Assembly (NCBI RefSeq): GCF_016107285.1 | Contig: NZ_RCVQ01000004.1 | Location: 124,001-188,000, forward strand | Length of the DNA: 64,000 nucleotides | Reading direction: 5' to 3' | Source of the DNA: Roseomonas sp. KE0001 | GTDB taxonomy: Bacteria > Pseudomonadota > Alphaproteobacteria > Acetobacterales > Acetobacteraceae | Part shown: positions 27,084 through 35,185 of the stretch, piece by piece | Layout: the number at the start of each line of letters is the position of its first letter | How positions within the stretch are numbered: the stretch's first letter is position 1 | Position numbers and translations under genes: made by a program | Notes under the pieces: generated by a model | The model's input: only the letters and a program-made list of their open reading frames with translations | Database searches by the model: none | What the model was told of the DNA's origin: nothing

Positions 27084-28886
27084 ATGCACGCCTACCGCAC
27101 CCACACCTGCGGCGCGCTGCGCGCCAGCGACGCGGGGCAGACCGCCCGCCTTTCCGGCTGGGTGCACCGCAAGCGCGACCATGGCGGGCTGCTGTTCATC
27201 GACCTGCGCGACCATTACGGCATGACCCAGTGCGTCTTTCCCTCCGGCTCGGAGGTCTTCGCGGCGGCCGACGCGGTGCGGCCCGAGAGCGTGATCACCG
27301 TCACCGGCGAGGTGGTGGCGCGCGAGGCGGGCACGGTGAACGACAGGCTGCCGACCGGCGCCATCGAGCTGCGGGTGAAGGCGCTGGAGGTGCAGAGCCC
27401 GGCCGAGGTGCTGCCGATCCAGGTGGCGGGCGAGCAGGAGTTCCCCGAGGAGCTGCGGCTGAAGTACCGCTTCCTCGACCTGCGGCGGGAGAAGCAGCAC
27501 CGCAACATGATGCTGCGGGCGGGCGTCATCGCCTCGATCCGGCGGCGGATGATCGAGCAGGGCTTCACCGAGTTCCAGACGCCGATCCTGACCGCCAGCA
27601 GCCCGGAGGGCGCGCGCGACTTCCTGGTGCCTTCGCGGAACCACCCCGGCACCTTCTACGCCCTGCCGCAGGCGCCGCAGCAGTTCAAGCAGCTGGCGAT
27701 GGTGGCGGGCTTCGACCGCTACTTCCAGATCGCGCCCTGCTTCCGCGACGAGGCCTCCCGCGCCGACCGCAGCCCGGGCGAGTTCTACCAGCTCGACTTC
27801 GAGATGAGCTTCGTCACCCAGGAGGACGTCTTCGCGGCGATCGAGCCGGTGATGCAGGGCGTGTTCGAGGAGTTCGGCGGCGGGCGCAAGGTGACGCAGG
27901 CGCCGTTTCCGCGCATCGCCTATGACACCGCCATGCTGGATTATGGCTCCGACAAGCCCGACCTGCGCAACCCGCTGAAGATCACCGACGTCACCGAGAG
28001 CTTCCGCGAATCCGGCTTCGGCCTCTTCGCCAGGGTGGTGGCCTCGGGCGGCATCGTCCGCGCCATTCCGGCCCCGGGCGCCGCCGCCAACCCGCGCGGC
28101 TTCTTCGACAAGCTGAACGAGTGGGCGCGCGCCGAGGGCGCCGGCGGCCTCGGCTACATCCAGTTCGCCGAGGACGGGCCGAAGGGCCCGATCGCCAAGA
28201 ACCTGGAAGCCGACCGCGTCGAGGCGATCCGGAGCGCCTGCGGCCTGAAGCCGGGCGATGCCGTCTTCTTCGCCGCCGGCAAGGCGGACGAGACGCCGAA
28301 ATTCGCCGGCAAGGTGCGGACGAAGCTGGGCGAGGAGCTGAAGCTGATCGAGGAGGGCGAGTTCCGCTTCTGCTGGATCGTCGACTTCCCGATGTACGAG
28401 CTGAACGAGGAAACCGGGCGGGTCGATTTCAGCCACAACCCCTTCTCCATGCCGCAGGGCGGGCTGGAGGCGCTGAACACGATGGACCCGCTGGAGATCA
28501 AGGCCTTCCAGTACGACATCGTCTGCAACGGCATCGAGCTCTCCTCCGGCGCCATCCGCAACCACCGCCCCGACATCATGGTCCGCGCCTTCGAGATCGC
28601 CGGCTACACGGCGGCCGATGTCGAGGCCCGCTTCGGCGGCATGCTGAACGCCTTCCGCTACGGGGCGCCGCCGCATGGCGGCTCGGCCCCCGGCATCGAC
28701 CGCATGGTGATGCTGCTGGCCGACGAGCCGAACATCCGCGAGGTCATCCTGTTTCCGCTGAACCAGCAGGGGCAGGACCTGATGATGGGCGCGCCCTCGC
28801 CGGTCGAGCCGGCGCGGCTTAAAGAACTGTCCATCAAGCTCGATCTGCCGCCGGCCAAGGGTGCCGCGGTGCCGAAGGCTTCCTAA
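27084..28886 (+). CDS. aspS: Aspartyl-tRNA synthetase, likely non-discriminating (Asp/Asn)
   Basis: The 600-residue class II synthetase has an N-terminal OB-fold anticodon-binding domain, class II motif 2 with [19 protein letters not shown], motif 3 with [19 protein letters not shown], and the bacterial GAD insert around residues 280-420. In the anticodon-binding region the sequence [10 protein letters not shown] places His33 where discriminating bacterial AspRS has Leu. This His is characteristic of enzymes that also charge tRNA-Asn, with GatCAB then amidating it. The GatCAB genes and AsnRS status are outside the window, so the dual role is inferred. Confidence 0.95.
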   Translation: MHAYRTHTCGALRASDAGQTARLSGWVHRKRDHGGLLFIDLRDHYGMTQCVFPSGSEVFAAADAVRPESVITVTGEVVAREAGTVNDRLPTGAIELRVKALEVQSPAEVLPIQVAGEQEFPEELRLKYRFLDLRREKQHRNMMLRAGVIASIRRRMIEQGFTEFQTPILTASSPEGARDFLVPSRNHPGTFYALPQAPQQFKQLAMVAGFDRYFQIAPCFRDEASRADRSPGEFYQLDFEMSFVTQEDVFAAIEPVMQGVFEEFGGGRKVTQAPFPRIAYDTAMLDYGSDKPDLRNPLKITDVTESFRESGFGLFARVVASGGIVRAIPAPGAAANPRGFFDKLNEWARAEGAGGLGYIQFAEDGPKGPIAKNLEADRVEAIRSACGLKPGDAVFFAAGKADETPKFAGKVRTKLGEELKLIEEGEFRFCWIVDFPMYELNEETGRVDFSHNPFSMPQGGLEALNTMDPLEIKAFQYDIVCNGIELSSGAIRNHRPDIMVRAFEIAGYTAADVEARFGGMLNAFRYGAPPHGGSAPGIDRMVMLLADEPNIREVILFPLNQQGQDLMMGAPSPVEPARLKELSIKLDLPPAKGAAVPKAS

Positions 28887-28978
28887 CTCTGCATGACGCC
28901 CGCGCGGCACCCGCCGCGTGGCCTGCCTGACGATGCCCGGCGGCACCCCCGCCGGGCCAGCCCGAGAAGGACTTGCAG

Positions 28979-29863
28979 ATGCGGCTGAGCGACGCCCTGG
29001 CCGGGGCCACCTTCCTCTCCGCCCCCGTCTCCGCCCCGGCCTTGCTGGCCCTGGCGCTGGCGGCCCTGCCCGCGGCCCCCGCGGCGGCGCAGCCACCGGC
29101 CGTGGCGGCCGCCGCCGCCGCTCTGCCCGGCAGTGAGGCCATGGCGCCGCACCGTGCCGCCTACCGCCTGTCGCTCGACAGGGCGCGGCAGGGGAGGGAG
29201 GTGGTGCAGGCCGATGGCGCCATGCTCTTCGAGGTGCTGGACGCCTGCGACGGCTGGACCACGCGCCAGCGCCTGCAGCTCACGGTGATCGACCGCGCCG
29301 GCCAGACGGTGGAGACCGCCTCCGACTACTCCACCTGGGAGAGCAAGGATGGCCGGCGCCTGCGCTACACCCTGACGCAGTCGGCGCAGGGGGCGGTGAC
29401 GCAGCGCATTTCCGGCGAGGCCGAGCTGGACGGCGAGAAGGGGGGCACCGCCCGCTACGAATCGCCGGCCGCGCAGCAGGTGGCGCTGCCCCCCGGCACG
29501 CTGCTGCCCATGTCGCACACCATCCGGGCGCTCGAGATGGCGCGCTCGGGCCAGCGGATGCTGGTGGCGCCGCTCTTCGATGGCACCAGCGAGGACGGCG
29601 CGCAGGACAGCACCACCCTGCTCTCGCCCTGGACGAAGCCGCTCGCCGAGCCGCGCTTCGCCCTGCTGAAGGGCCAGGACAGCGCCCGGATGCGCATCGC
29701 CTTCTTCTCCCGCGAGGCGGCGGCAGGCGCCAGCGCGCCGGAATACGAGGTCGGGCTGCGCTACTTCGCCAATGGCGTGGCCGACGAGATGAAGATGGAT
29801 TTCGGCGACTTCGCCGTGGACGCGCTGATGCAGAGCCTGGACCCGGTGCCGGCCGCCTGCTGA
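28979..29863 (+). CDS. eipB: Envelope integrity protein B (EipB, DUF1849)
   Basis: The 294-residue periplasmic protein has a long hydrophobic signal peptide (about residues 1-38, cleaved after AAPAAAQ) and the DUF1849 spiral-barrel pattern: MAPHRAAYRLSL, the Cys in LDACDGWTTRQRLQL, SDYSTWESKDG, and a closing Cys at the extreme C-terminus. In Brucella EipB two equivalent cysteines form a disulfide, and the protein supports cell-envelope stability. An AGAAGG ribosome-binding site 8 bases upstream supports the ATG at 28979 over a TTG two codons earlier. It lies downstream of aspS and converges on the asparaginase-like gene. Confidence 0.87.
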   Translation: MRLSDALAGATFLSAPVSAPALLALALAALPAAPAAAQPPAVAAAAAALPGSEAMAPHRAAYRLSLDRARQGREVVQADGAMLFEVLDACDGWTTRQRLQLTVIDRAGQTVETASDYSTWESKDGRRLRYTLTQSAQGAVTQRISGEAELDGEKGGTARYESPAAQQVALPPGTLLPMSHTIRALEMARSGQRMLVAPLFDGTSEDGAQDSTTLLSPWTKPLAEPRFALLKGQDSARMRIAFFSREAAAGASAPEYEVGLRYFANGVADEMKMDFGDFAVDALMQSLDPVPAAC

Positions 29864-29868
29864 GGTCC

Positions 29869-29899
29869 GGCGCCGGGGAGCCCCCGACACCCCGGCGCC
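29869..29899. terminator. Terminator-like hairpin between eipB and asparaginase-like gene
   Basis: GGCGCCGGGG (29869-29878) and CCCCGGCGCC (29890-29899) form a perfect 10-bp stem with an 11-base loop, exactly in the gap between two convergent stops. It lacks a T-tract but could stop transcription from either side. Confidence 0.55.
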
Positions 29900-29900
29900 T

Positions 29901-30911
29901 TCAGTAGGTCGCGAAGATCCGCTCGATCTCCGCCGGGTCGCGCGTCACGGTCAGCGCATAGGCCAGCAGGATACGCGCCTTCTGCGGCGTCAGGTTGTCG
30001 GCCGCCAGGATGCCGCCCTCGCGCATCCTGTGGCCGCGCACCACGCGGCCGCTGCCGACACGGGTGGATTGCACCACGGCCACGCCCTCCTTCACCGCCT
30101 CGGCCAGCGCCTCGGCCTCGGCCGGGGTGGGCGCGCCCGGCGCGAAGCCGGCGCTGACGATGCCCCGGGCGCCGGCCGCCACGAAGGCGCGGATCGCCGT
30201 GCCGTCGGCATCGGCGTGGGAATAGGCGATGTCCACCCGCGGCAGGGCGGCCAGGCCCGCCAGGTCGAATTCGGTGTCCGGCGCGGCGCGGCGCAGCGGC
30301 TTGCGGTAGAACACCACCCGGTCGCCATCCGCCTGGCCGAGGGCGCCGAAATCCGGGGTGCGGAAGGTCTGCATCCGCCAGGTCGAGGTCTTGGAGACGT
30401 CGCGCGCGGCGTGGATCTCGTCGTTCAGCAGGGTCAGCACGCCGAGGCCGCGCGCCTCCGGGCTGGCCGCGGTGCGGACGGCGTTCAGCAGGTTCATCGG
30501 CATGTCGGTGGAGAGGCCGGAGGCCGGGCGTTGCGCGCCGACCATGACCACCGGCACCGCGACCCGGAGGCCGAGGGAGAGGGCATAGGCGGTCTCCTCC
30601 AGCGAGGAGGTGCCATGGCCGATGACGATGCCGGCGAGGTCCGGGATCTCGGCCACGGCGCGGGCGCATTCCCGCGCCATGCCCTGCCACTTGCGGAAGC
30701 CGATCCGGCTGGAGATCAGGGCGCTGAAGGGGCGGGCCACCACCTCGGCGACCATGGCGAGTTCCGGCACCCGCGCCAGGATCTCCTCCGCCTCCATGAC
30801 CTTGCCGAGCACGCCGTAGTCCTGGATGTCCAGCGGATCGCGGCCGAGCGAGGCCATGGTTCCGCCGGTGCCGATGAAGGCGACCTTGGGCTTGGGGGCG
30901 GTAGCGGTCAT
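29901..30911 (-). CDS. Asparaginase-like protein with altered active site
   Basis: The 336-residue protein has the type I/II asparaginase fold and opens with VAFIGTGGTMAS, placing the nucleophile Thr at residue 15. The second signature reads GHGTSSLEETAY: Thr101 is kept, but the Asp that follows in true asparaginases is Ser102. The Lys of the third triad is present in VSKTST. Loss of this Asp is expected to change activity or substrate, so I do not call it a standard asparaginase. An AGGA motif supports the ATG at 30909-30911; an ATG nine bases upstream is the alternative. No signal peptide is seen. Confidence 0.82.
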   Translation of the reverse strand: MTATAPKPKVAFIGTGGTMASLGRDPLDIQDYGVLGKVMEAEEILARVPELAMVAEVVARPFSALISSRIGFRKWQGMARECARAVAEIPDLAGIVIGHGTSSLEETAYALSLGLRVAVPVVMVGAQRPASGLSTDMPMNLLNAVRTAASPEARGLGVLTLLNDEIHAARDVSKTSTWRMQTFRTPDFGALGQADGDRVVFYRKPLRRAAPDTEFDLAGLAALPRVDIAYSHADADGTAIRAFVAAGARGIVSAGFAPGAPTPAEAEALAEAVKEGVAVVQSTRVGSGRVVRGHRMREGGILAADNLTPQKARILLAYALTVTRDPAEIERIFATY

Positions 30912-30979
30912 ATCCGGCATCCTGGCTGCGGAGACAGAGCCAAGCTGTAGGCCGGACGGGGCGGGGCCGGAAGAGGGCG

Positions 30980-32386
30980 TCAGGCCGGGCGCGGTGCCAG
31001 GTGGCGGGCCCGCAGGCCGCCCCGCCGCGCCATGCGGGACCAGCGCAGCGTCATCAGCACCGCCACCATCGCCAGCCCCGAGGCCAGGCCGATCCAGACG
31101 CCGAGCGGCCCCCAGCCGGCGGGGAAGCCGAGGCCGAGGCCGATCGGCAGGCCCAGCCCCCAGTAGCCGAGGGCGGCGAAGAGCATCGGCATGCGGGTGT
31201 CCTTCAGCCCGCGCAGGGCTCCGGCGGCCACGGCCTGCACCCCGTCGGCCAGCTGGAACAGGCCGGCCATCATCAGCAGGGTGACGGCGAGGGCGCGCGT
31301 CTCCGCCAGATCGGCGGCGAGGAAGAGGCCGGCGATGGCCTCCGGCAACGTCAGCAGCAGCAGCGCCGTCAGCACCATGAAGCCGGCGCCGAGGCCGATG
31401 GCGGTCCAGCCGGCGCGCCAGGCCCCCGCGGCGTCGCCGGCCCCGGTGGCGAGGCCGACGCGGGCCGTGGCGGCCTGCCCGATGCCCATCGGCACCATGA
31501 AGCAGGCGCTGGCCACCTGCAGCGCCACGGCATGCGCCGCCACGGCGCGCGGGCTGAACCAGCCCATCACCAGCGCGGTGGCGCTGAAGATGCCGATCTC
31601 GAGCAGCATCGAGCCGGCGATGGGCAGGCCGACCAGCACGATCTCGCGCATGCGTCGCCAGTCGGCGCGCCAGAAGCGGCCCGCGAGGCGGAAGCGCGAC
31701 AGCCGCCGGTCCAGGCCGATCCAGAGCGCCAGGCCCAGGAACATGCTGGCATTGGCGGTGGCCGAGGCGATGCCGGCGCCGAGCACGCCGAGCGCCGGCA
31801 TGCCGAGGCCGCCGGCGACCAGCCCGTAGTCGAGCAGGCCGTTGAGCAGGATCGCGGCACCGGAGATCCAGAGCGCCGGCGCCGGCCGCTGCAGCGCCGC
31901 CAGGAAGCCGCGCAGCAGCATGAAGCCGAAGAAGAAGGGCATGCCCCAGAGGAAGGCGCGGTTGTAGATCTGGGCCGCGGCGGCCAGGTCCGGGTCCTGT
32001 CCGCTGGCCAGCAGGATGGCGCCCGTGTGCCAGAGGCCGAAGCCAAGCAGGACGAAGATCGGCACGATCAGCCAGAAGGCCTGACGGACGGTGCGCCGCA
32101 TCTCCCGCATATGCCGCGTCACCCGACCGCGCTCCTGCGCCAGCATGGCCGAGGCGGCGAAGGCGAGGCCGAAGGGCAGCGACATGGCGATGAAGTAGAG
32201 GTTGCCGCCGAGCGTGGCCGCAGCGAGCGGGATCTCGCCCAGCTGGCCCAGGAAGAAGGTGTCGGTGAGCACCAGCGCGATCTGCGACAGGTTGGTCAGC
32301 GCCAGGGGCCAGGCCAGCGCCAGCATGGCGCGGGCCTCTCCCGCCCAGCTGTCGCGCGGGCGGGGGGGCTTCGGAGTCGTCTGCAT
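30980..32386 (-). CDS. MATE family efflux transporter
   Basis: This 468-residue membrane protein has twelve helices in two bundles of six. MATE landmarks include LALTNLSQIALVLTDTFFLGQLGEIPLAAATLGGN at the first two helices and VGLPIAGSMLLEIGIFSATALVMGWFSP at helix 7. It is a NorM/DinF-type exporter driven by sodium or proton gradients, with unknown cargo. The ATG at 32384-32386 (MQTTPKPP) is chosen because a longer frame adds unsupported antisense sequence. It diverges from a small unknown gene. Confidence 0.9.
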   Translation of the reverse strand: MQTTPKPPRPRDSWAGEARAMLALAWPLALTNLSQIALVLTDTFFLGQLGEIPLAAATLGGNLYFIAMSLPFGLAFAASAMLAQERGRVTRHMREMRRTVRQAFWLIVPIFVLLGFGLWHTGAILLASGQDPDLAAAAQIYNRAFLWGMPFFFGFMLLRGFLAALQRPAPALWISGAAILLNGLLDYGLVAGGLGMPALGVLGAGIASATANASMFLGLALWIGLDRRLSRFRLAGRFWRADWRRMREIVLVGLPIAGSMLLEIGIFSATALVMGWFSPRAVAAHAVALQVASACFMVPMGIGQAATARVGLATGAGDAAGAWRAGWTAIGLGAGFMVLTALLLLTLPEAIAGLFLAADLAETRALAVTLLMMAGLFQLADGVQAVAAGALRGLKDTRMPMLFAALGYWGLGLPIGLGLGFPAGWGPLGVWIGLASGLAMVAVLMTLRWSRMARRGGLRARHLAPRPA

Positions 32387-32524
32387 AATGCGTGGGCGAG
32401 TAGCACAGGATTGAGGCGAAGGCTCGCGACGTTCCCGTGTCCATGGCGAAGGCAGCCCCTGTCGTGCCTGCGGCGTTAGCCTGTGATCGCGGGCTTCCCC
32501 GACGGCCAGAAGGAGACACCGAAC

Positions 32525-32830
32525 ATGACCGAGAGCGAACTGCTGACGAAGGATTTCCTCAGGGCCGCGGGCGACGAGTTGGCGCGGACCGGCTTCCTGA
32601 CCGACGAGCATGACTTCGTCCCGCCCGGCGCGCATGTGGCGGGGCATTGCGGCGCCCTGCAGGACGCGCTGCGCGAGGCCGGCAACCCCGTCCGGCTGGA
32701 GGAGGTGCCGATCAAGCATCTCTCGCGCGGGCTGTTGGTCTGCCTCTATGACGCCGGGCGCTTCCCCCGCAGGGCGGAGGCCTATCAGGCCATCCATACC
32801 TGGCTCGACACGCGCTACGAGCAGTCCTGA
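32525..32830 (+). CDS. Small conserved hypothetical protein (101 residues)
   Basis: The product is a soluble, slightly acidic protein with no signal peptide: an N-terminal helix (SELLTKDFLRAAGDELARTGF), a short TDEHDFVPPGAHVAGH loop with several His residues, then further helices ending in AYQAIHTWLDTRYEQS. I do not recognise a family. A GGAGA motif seven bases before the ATG supports this start. It diverges from the MATE gene across about 138 bases, so it has its own promoter. Confidence 0.65.
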   Translation: MTESELLTKDFLRAAGDELARTGFLTDEHDFVPPGAHVAGHCGALQDALREAGNPVRLEEVPIKHLSRGLLVCLYDAGRFPRRAEAYQAIHTWLDTRYEQS

Positions 32831-32932
32831 GGCACCCGCGCCGCGTCGGGGCTCCCCGGTCCCGCCGGCGATGCTCTAGCCTGCGCCACACGACCGCCCC
32901 CGGAGAGGCGGCCGATTCGGGAGGTCTGTGCC

Positions 32933-33988
32933 ATGCTTCGCCGTACCGTGCTTGCCGCCCCCGCGCTCCTGGCCGCGCCGTCGCTGCGCGGCCCGCATCC
33001 CGCCGCCGCGCAGCCGGCCGGCGTCACCTTCGAGGAGATGCTGGTCCCGGGCGGCGATCCGGGCATCCAGCTCTATCTGCGCAACAAGCGCGGGGCCTCG
33101 GCACCGGCGCGGCCGGACCGCACCGTGCTCTGCGTGCACGGGGCCACCTATCCGGCCAGCACCGGCTTCGACCTGCCGCTCGGCGGCCTCTCCTGGATGG
33201 ACTACATGGCCGCGCGCGGCTTCGACGTCTGGTGCCTGGACCTGCGGAACTATGGCCGCTCGACGCGCGAGGCGGCGATGGCCCAGCCGGCGGAGGGCGC
33301 CGCGCCGCTGACCCCGGGCGAGGTGGCGCTGCGCGACATCGCCGCCGCCGCGGCCTTCATCCGCGAAAGGCGAGGCGTGCCGAAGCTGGTGCATCTCGGC
33401 TGGTCCTGGGGCAGTTCGCTGATGGCGCGCTTCACGGCGGAGAATCCGGCGCTGGTCGAGCGGCTCGTGCTCTACGCGCCGCAATGGCTGCGCGAGGGGC
33501 CGAGTCCGGCGGCGGCGGCGGGGGCGGCGGAGGCCCTGGGCGCCTATCGTCGCGTCACCCGGGCGCAGGCGCGCGAGCGGTGGCTGAACGGCGTGCCTGA
33601 GGCGCGGCGCGGTGCCCTGTTCCCCGCGGGCTGGTACGAGCACTGGGCGGACGCGACCTTCGCGACCGATCCGGAGGGCATGCGGGAGGTGCCCTCGGTG
33701 CTGCGCGCGCCGAACGGCGTGCTGGCGGATTCCCGGGCCTTCTGGCAGGCCGGCCGGCCCTGGTACGACCCCGCCGCCATCACCGCCCCCACCCTGATCG
33801 TGCTGGCGGAATGGGACCGCGACACGCCCCCCTCCATGGCCCTGGCGCTGTTTCCCCTGCTGACGCGCAGCCCGGGCAAGCGGCTCGTCCTGCTGGGCGA
33901 GGGGACGCACGGCATCATGCTGGAGCGCAACCGCGGCGCCCTGTTCCAGGCGGTGCAGCTGTTCCTGGAGGAGGCCGGGCCCGGATAG
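32933..33988 (+). CDS. Secreted alpha/beta hydrolase
   Basis: The 351-residue protein has a signal peptide (about residues 1-27, RRTVLAAPALLAAP, ending AAAQ) and an alpha/beta hydrolase fold. Visible parts are the oxyanion segment VLCVHGATYPAST, the nucleophile elbow GWSWGSS (Ser near residue 161), an acid in LAEWDRDTPP and the catalytic His in EGTHGIMLERN. The substrate is unknown; esterase, lactonase or peptidase-like activity is possible. It stands alone between two unrelated genes. A twin Arg at residues 3-4 fits a Tat signal only loosely. Confidence 0.82.
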   Translation: MLRRTVLAAPALLAAPSLRGPHPAAAQPAGVTFEEMLVPGGDPGIQLYLRNKRGASAPARPDRTVLCVHGATYPASTGFDLPLGGLSWMDYMAARGFDVWCLDLRNYGRSTREAAMAQPAEGAAPLTPGEVALRDIAAAAAFIRERRGVPKLVHLGWSWGSSLMARFTAENPALVERLVLYAPQWLREGPSPAAAAGAAEALGAYRRVTRAQARERWLNGVPEARRGALFPAGWYEHWADATFATDPEGMREVPSVLRAPNGVLADSRAFWQAGRPWYDPAAITAPTLIVLAEWDRDTPPSMALALFPLLTRSPGKRLVLLGEGTHGIMLERNRGALFQAVQLFLEEAGPG

Positions 33989-34004
33989 AGGGGCGGGAAT
34001 TGTC

Positions 34005-34033
34005 TTGTGGATCGCCCCGGGCGCCCCTACATT
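34005..34033 (+). promoter_or_regulatory. Candidate promoter of the cold-shock gene
   Basis: TTGTGG (34005-34010) and TACATT (34028-34033) are separated by exactly 17 bases. A start near 34040 would give a leader of roughly 145 bases, similar to classical cspA leaders. The match is by eye and needs mapping. Confidence 0.5.
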
Positions 34034-34080
34034 GCAGGTGTCGACTGTTTTGGTTCGGCTTGCTGTCCCAGCTCGCCTAT

Positions 34081-34100
34081 CCCCGCCCCTCGGGGTGGGG
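34081..34100 (+). promoter_or_regulatory. Leader hairpin upstream of the cold-shock gene
   Basis: CCCCGCCCC (34081-34089) and GGGGTGGGG (34092-34100) can pair over nine positions (one G-T pair) around a tight centre. It lies inside the predicted leader and has no T-tract, so it may be a temperature- or translation-controlling structure. Confidence 0.5.
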
Positions 34101-34186
34101 CACTGCGTGCCTGGTGCCCGTTCCCATTCGAAGTTGATCCGCCGTGCATGTTGCGCGGTGGCAACGCATTCTGACGGAGCACCGCG

Positions 34187-34393
34187 ATGCCCATCGGTAC
34201 CGTGAAGTGGTTCAACCCGACCAAGGGTTTTGGTTTCATTCAGCCGGAAGACGGCTCGAAGGATGTGTTCGTGCACATCTCCGACGTCCAGCGCGCCGGC
34301 CTGCAGGGCCTGAACGAGGGCGAGCGGGTGGAGTTCGAGATGCAGCGGGGCCGTGAGGGCCGCCTCTCGGCCGGCAATCTGAAGCAGGTCTGA
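34187..34393 (+). CDS. CspA-family cold-shock protein
   Basis: The 68-residue protein is a single cold-shock domain with RNP1 (KGFGFI) and RNP2 (VFVHIS) and the usual aromatic surface ([18 protein letters not shown]). It binds single-stranded RNA or DNA and acts as an RNA chaperone. A GGAG site lies 7 bases before the ATG. It has a long predicted leader with a strong hairpin, and another hairpin follows the stop. It may or may not be cold-induced, since several family members are constitutive. Confidence 0.95.
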   Translation: MPIGTVKWFNPTKGFGFIQPEDGSKDVFVHISDVQRAGLQGLNEGERVEFEMQRGREGRLSAGNLKQV

Positions 34394-34402
34394 GCCTGGA
34401 AG

Positions 34403-34428
34403 GGGCCGGGGCAGAGCTGGCCCGGCCC
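34403..34428 (+). terminator. Terminator-like hairpin after the cold-shock gene
   Basis: GGGCCGGG (34403-34410) and CCCGGCCC (34421-34428) form a perfect 8-bp stem with a 10-base loop, starting ten bases after the stop. No T-tract follows. The rest of the 208-base gap before the next gene shows nothing I can name. Confidence 0.55.
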
Positions 34429-34601
34429 GACCCTCCGGCCCGCCGCCGACCGGTGGCGTGGCCGGTTCTCTTCCGCCCCGCGCGGGTGGCATCCACCCCT
34501 GGGCGTACCTCTTCCCGGATCGTCGCGTCGCCCCCGCGGGCCGGTTTCCGGCCGCGTCATGGTGCCGTCAGGATACCGGGCGCCAAAGCGGAGACGCGAC
34601 C

Positions 34602-34802
34602 ATGGCACGCACCCCCAATTACGGCCTTGCCCGGGCTGACCGGAACCGCTCGAAGCAGGACAAGGCCGAGGCCAAGGCGCAGCGGCGCGAGGCCGAGCGC
34701 GCCCGTCGCCAGGCCGCGATCGACGCCGGGCTGGACCCCGATCTCGGCGAACCCGTCACACTCGACGCGGAGGATGAAACCTCCGGCCGCGAGGAGCGAT
34801 AG
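34602..34802 (+). CDS. Small basic helical protein (66 residues)
   Basis: The product opens MARTPNYGLARADRNRSKQD, continues with a charged KAEAKAQRREAERARRQAA helix and ends in an acidic tail. The basic helix resembles coiled-coil or nucleic-acid-associated small proteins, but I know no named family. Similar charge-pattern proteins (DUF4169) exist at 10857-11093 in this window. It has no signal peptide. The next small gene follows 48 bases on, so they may be an operon. Confidence 0.55.
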   Translation: MARTPNYGLARADRNRSKQDKAEAKAQRREAERARRQAAIDAGLDPDLGEPVTLDAEDETSGREER

Positions 34803-34850
34803 GCCCTGGCCGGGGCCATGATGGCCCGTGGCATGGCAGGATATCGCGGC

Positions 34851-35090
34851 ATGGCGAAGCAGAACGGCACCTACGTCTTTTTCGACGTCCAGTACGAGGA
34901 TGGCAGCCGGCGCTCCAACCGCAAGGTCCCGACGGAGCTGCTTGGCGGCCTGGACGGCGACCTGCCGGCGCGCCGCTACATCGAGGCGCAGGACGAGGAG
35001 ATCTCCAAGGCCTCGGGCCTGCCCCGGCCGGTGATCGCGACGCTGCAGCGCTCGCCGCAGCCCAAGCCCGCCAAGCCGCCCCGGCGCTGA
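34851..35090 (+). CDS. Small conserved hypothetical protein (79 residues)
   Basis: The product starts MAKQNGTYVFFDVQYEDGSRRSNRKVP, a compact beta-rich start, followed by LGGLDGDLPARRYIEAQDEEISKASG, a helix, and a Pro/Lys-rich tail. I recognise no family. An AGGA motif 9 bases upstream supports this ATG over one 33 bases earlier. It is soluble and lies between the preceding small gene and a sugar-acid dehydratase, without evident link to either. Confidence 0.6.
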   Translation: MAKQNGTYVFFDVQYEDGSRRSNRKVPTELLGGLDGDLPARRYIEAQDEEISKASGLPRPVIATLQRSPQPKPAKPPRR

Positions 35091-35185
35091 TTCCGCCTCC
35101 AGCCCACGCCCCTCCAGCCCACGATTGACATAGCGAGGGCCGCGACGGACGCTTCACCCCAGCGGGAGAAGCGGAACCGGACGCC

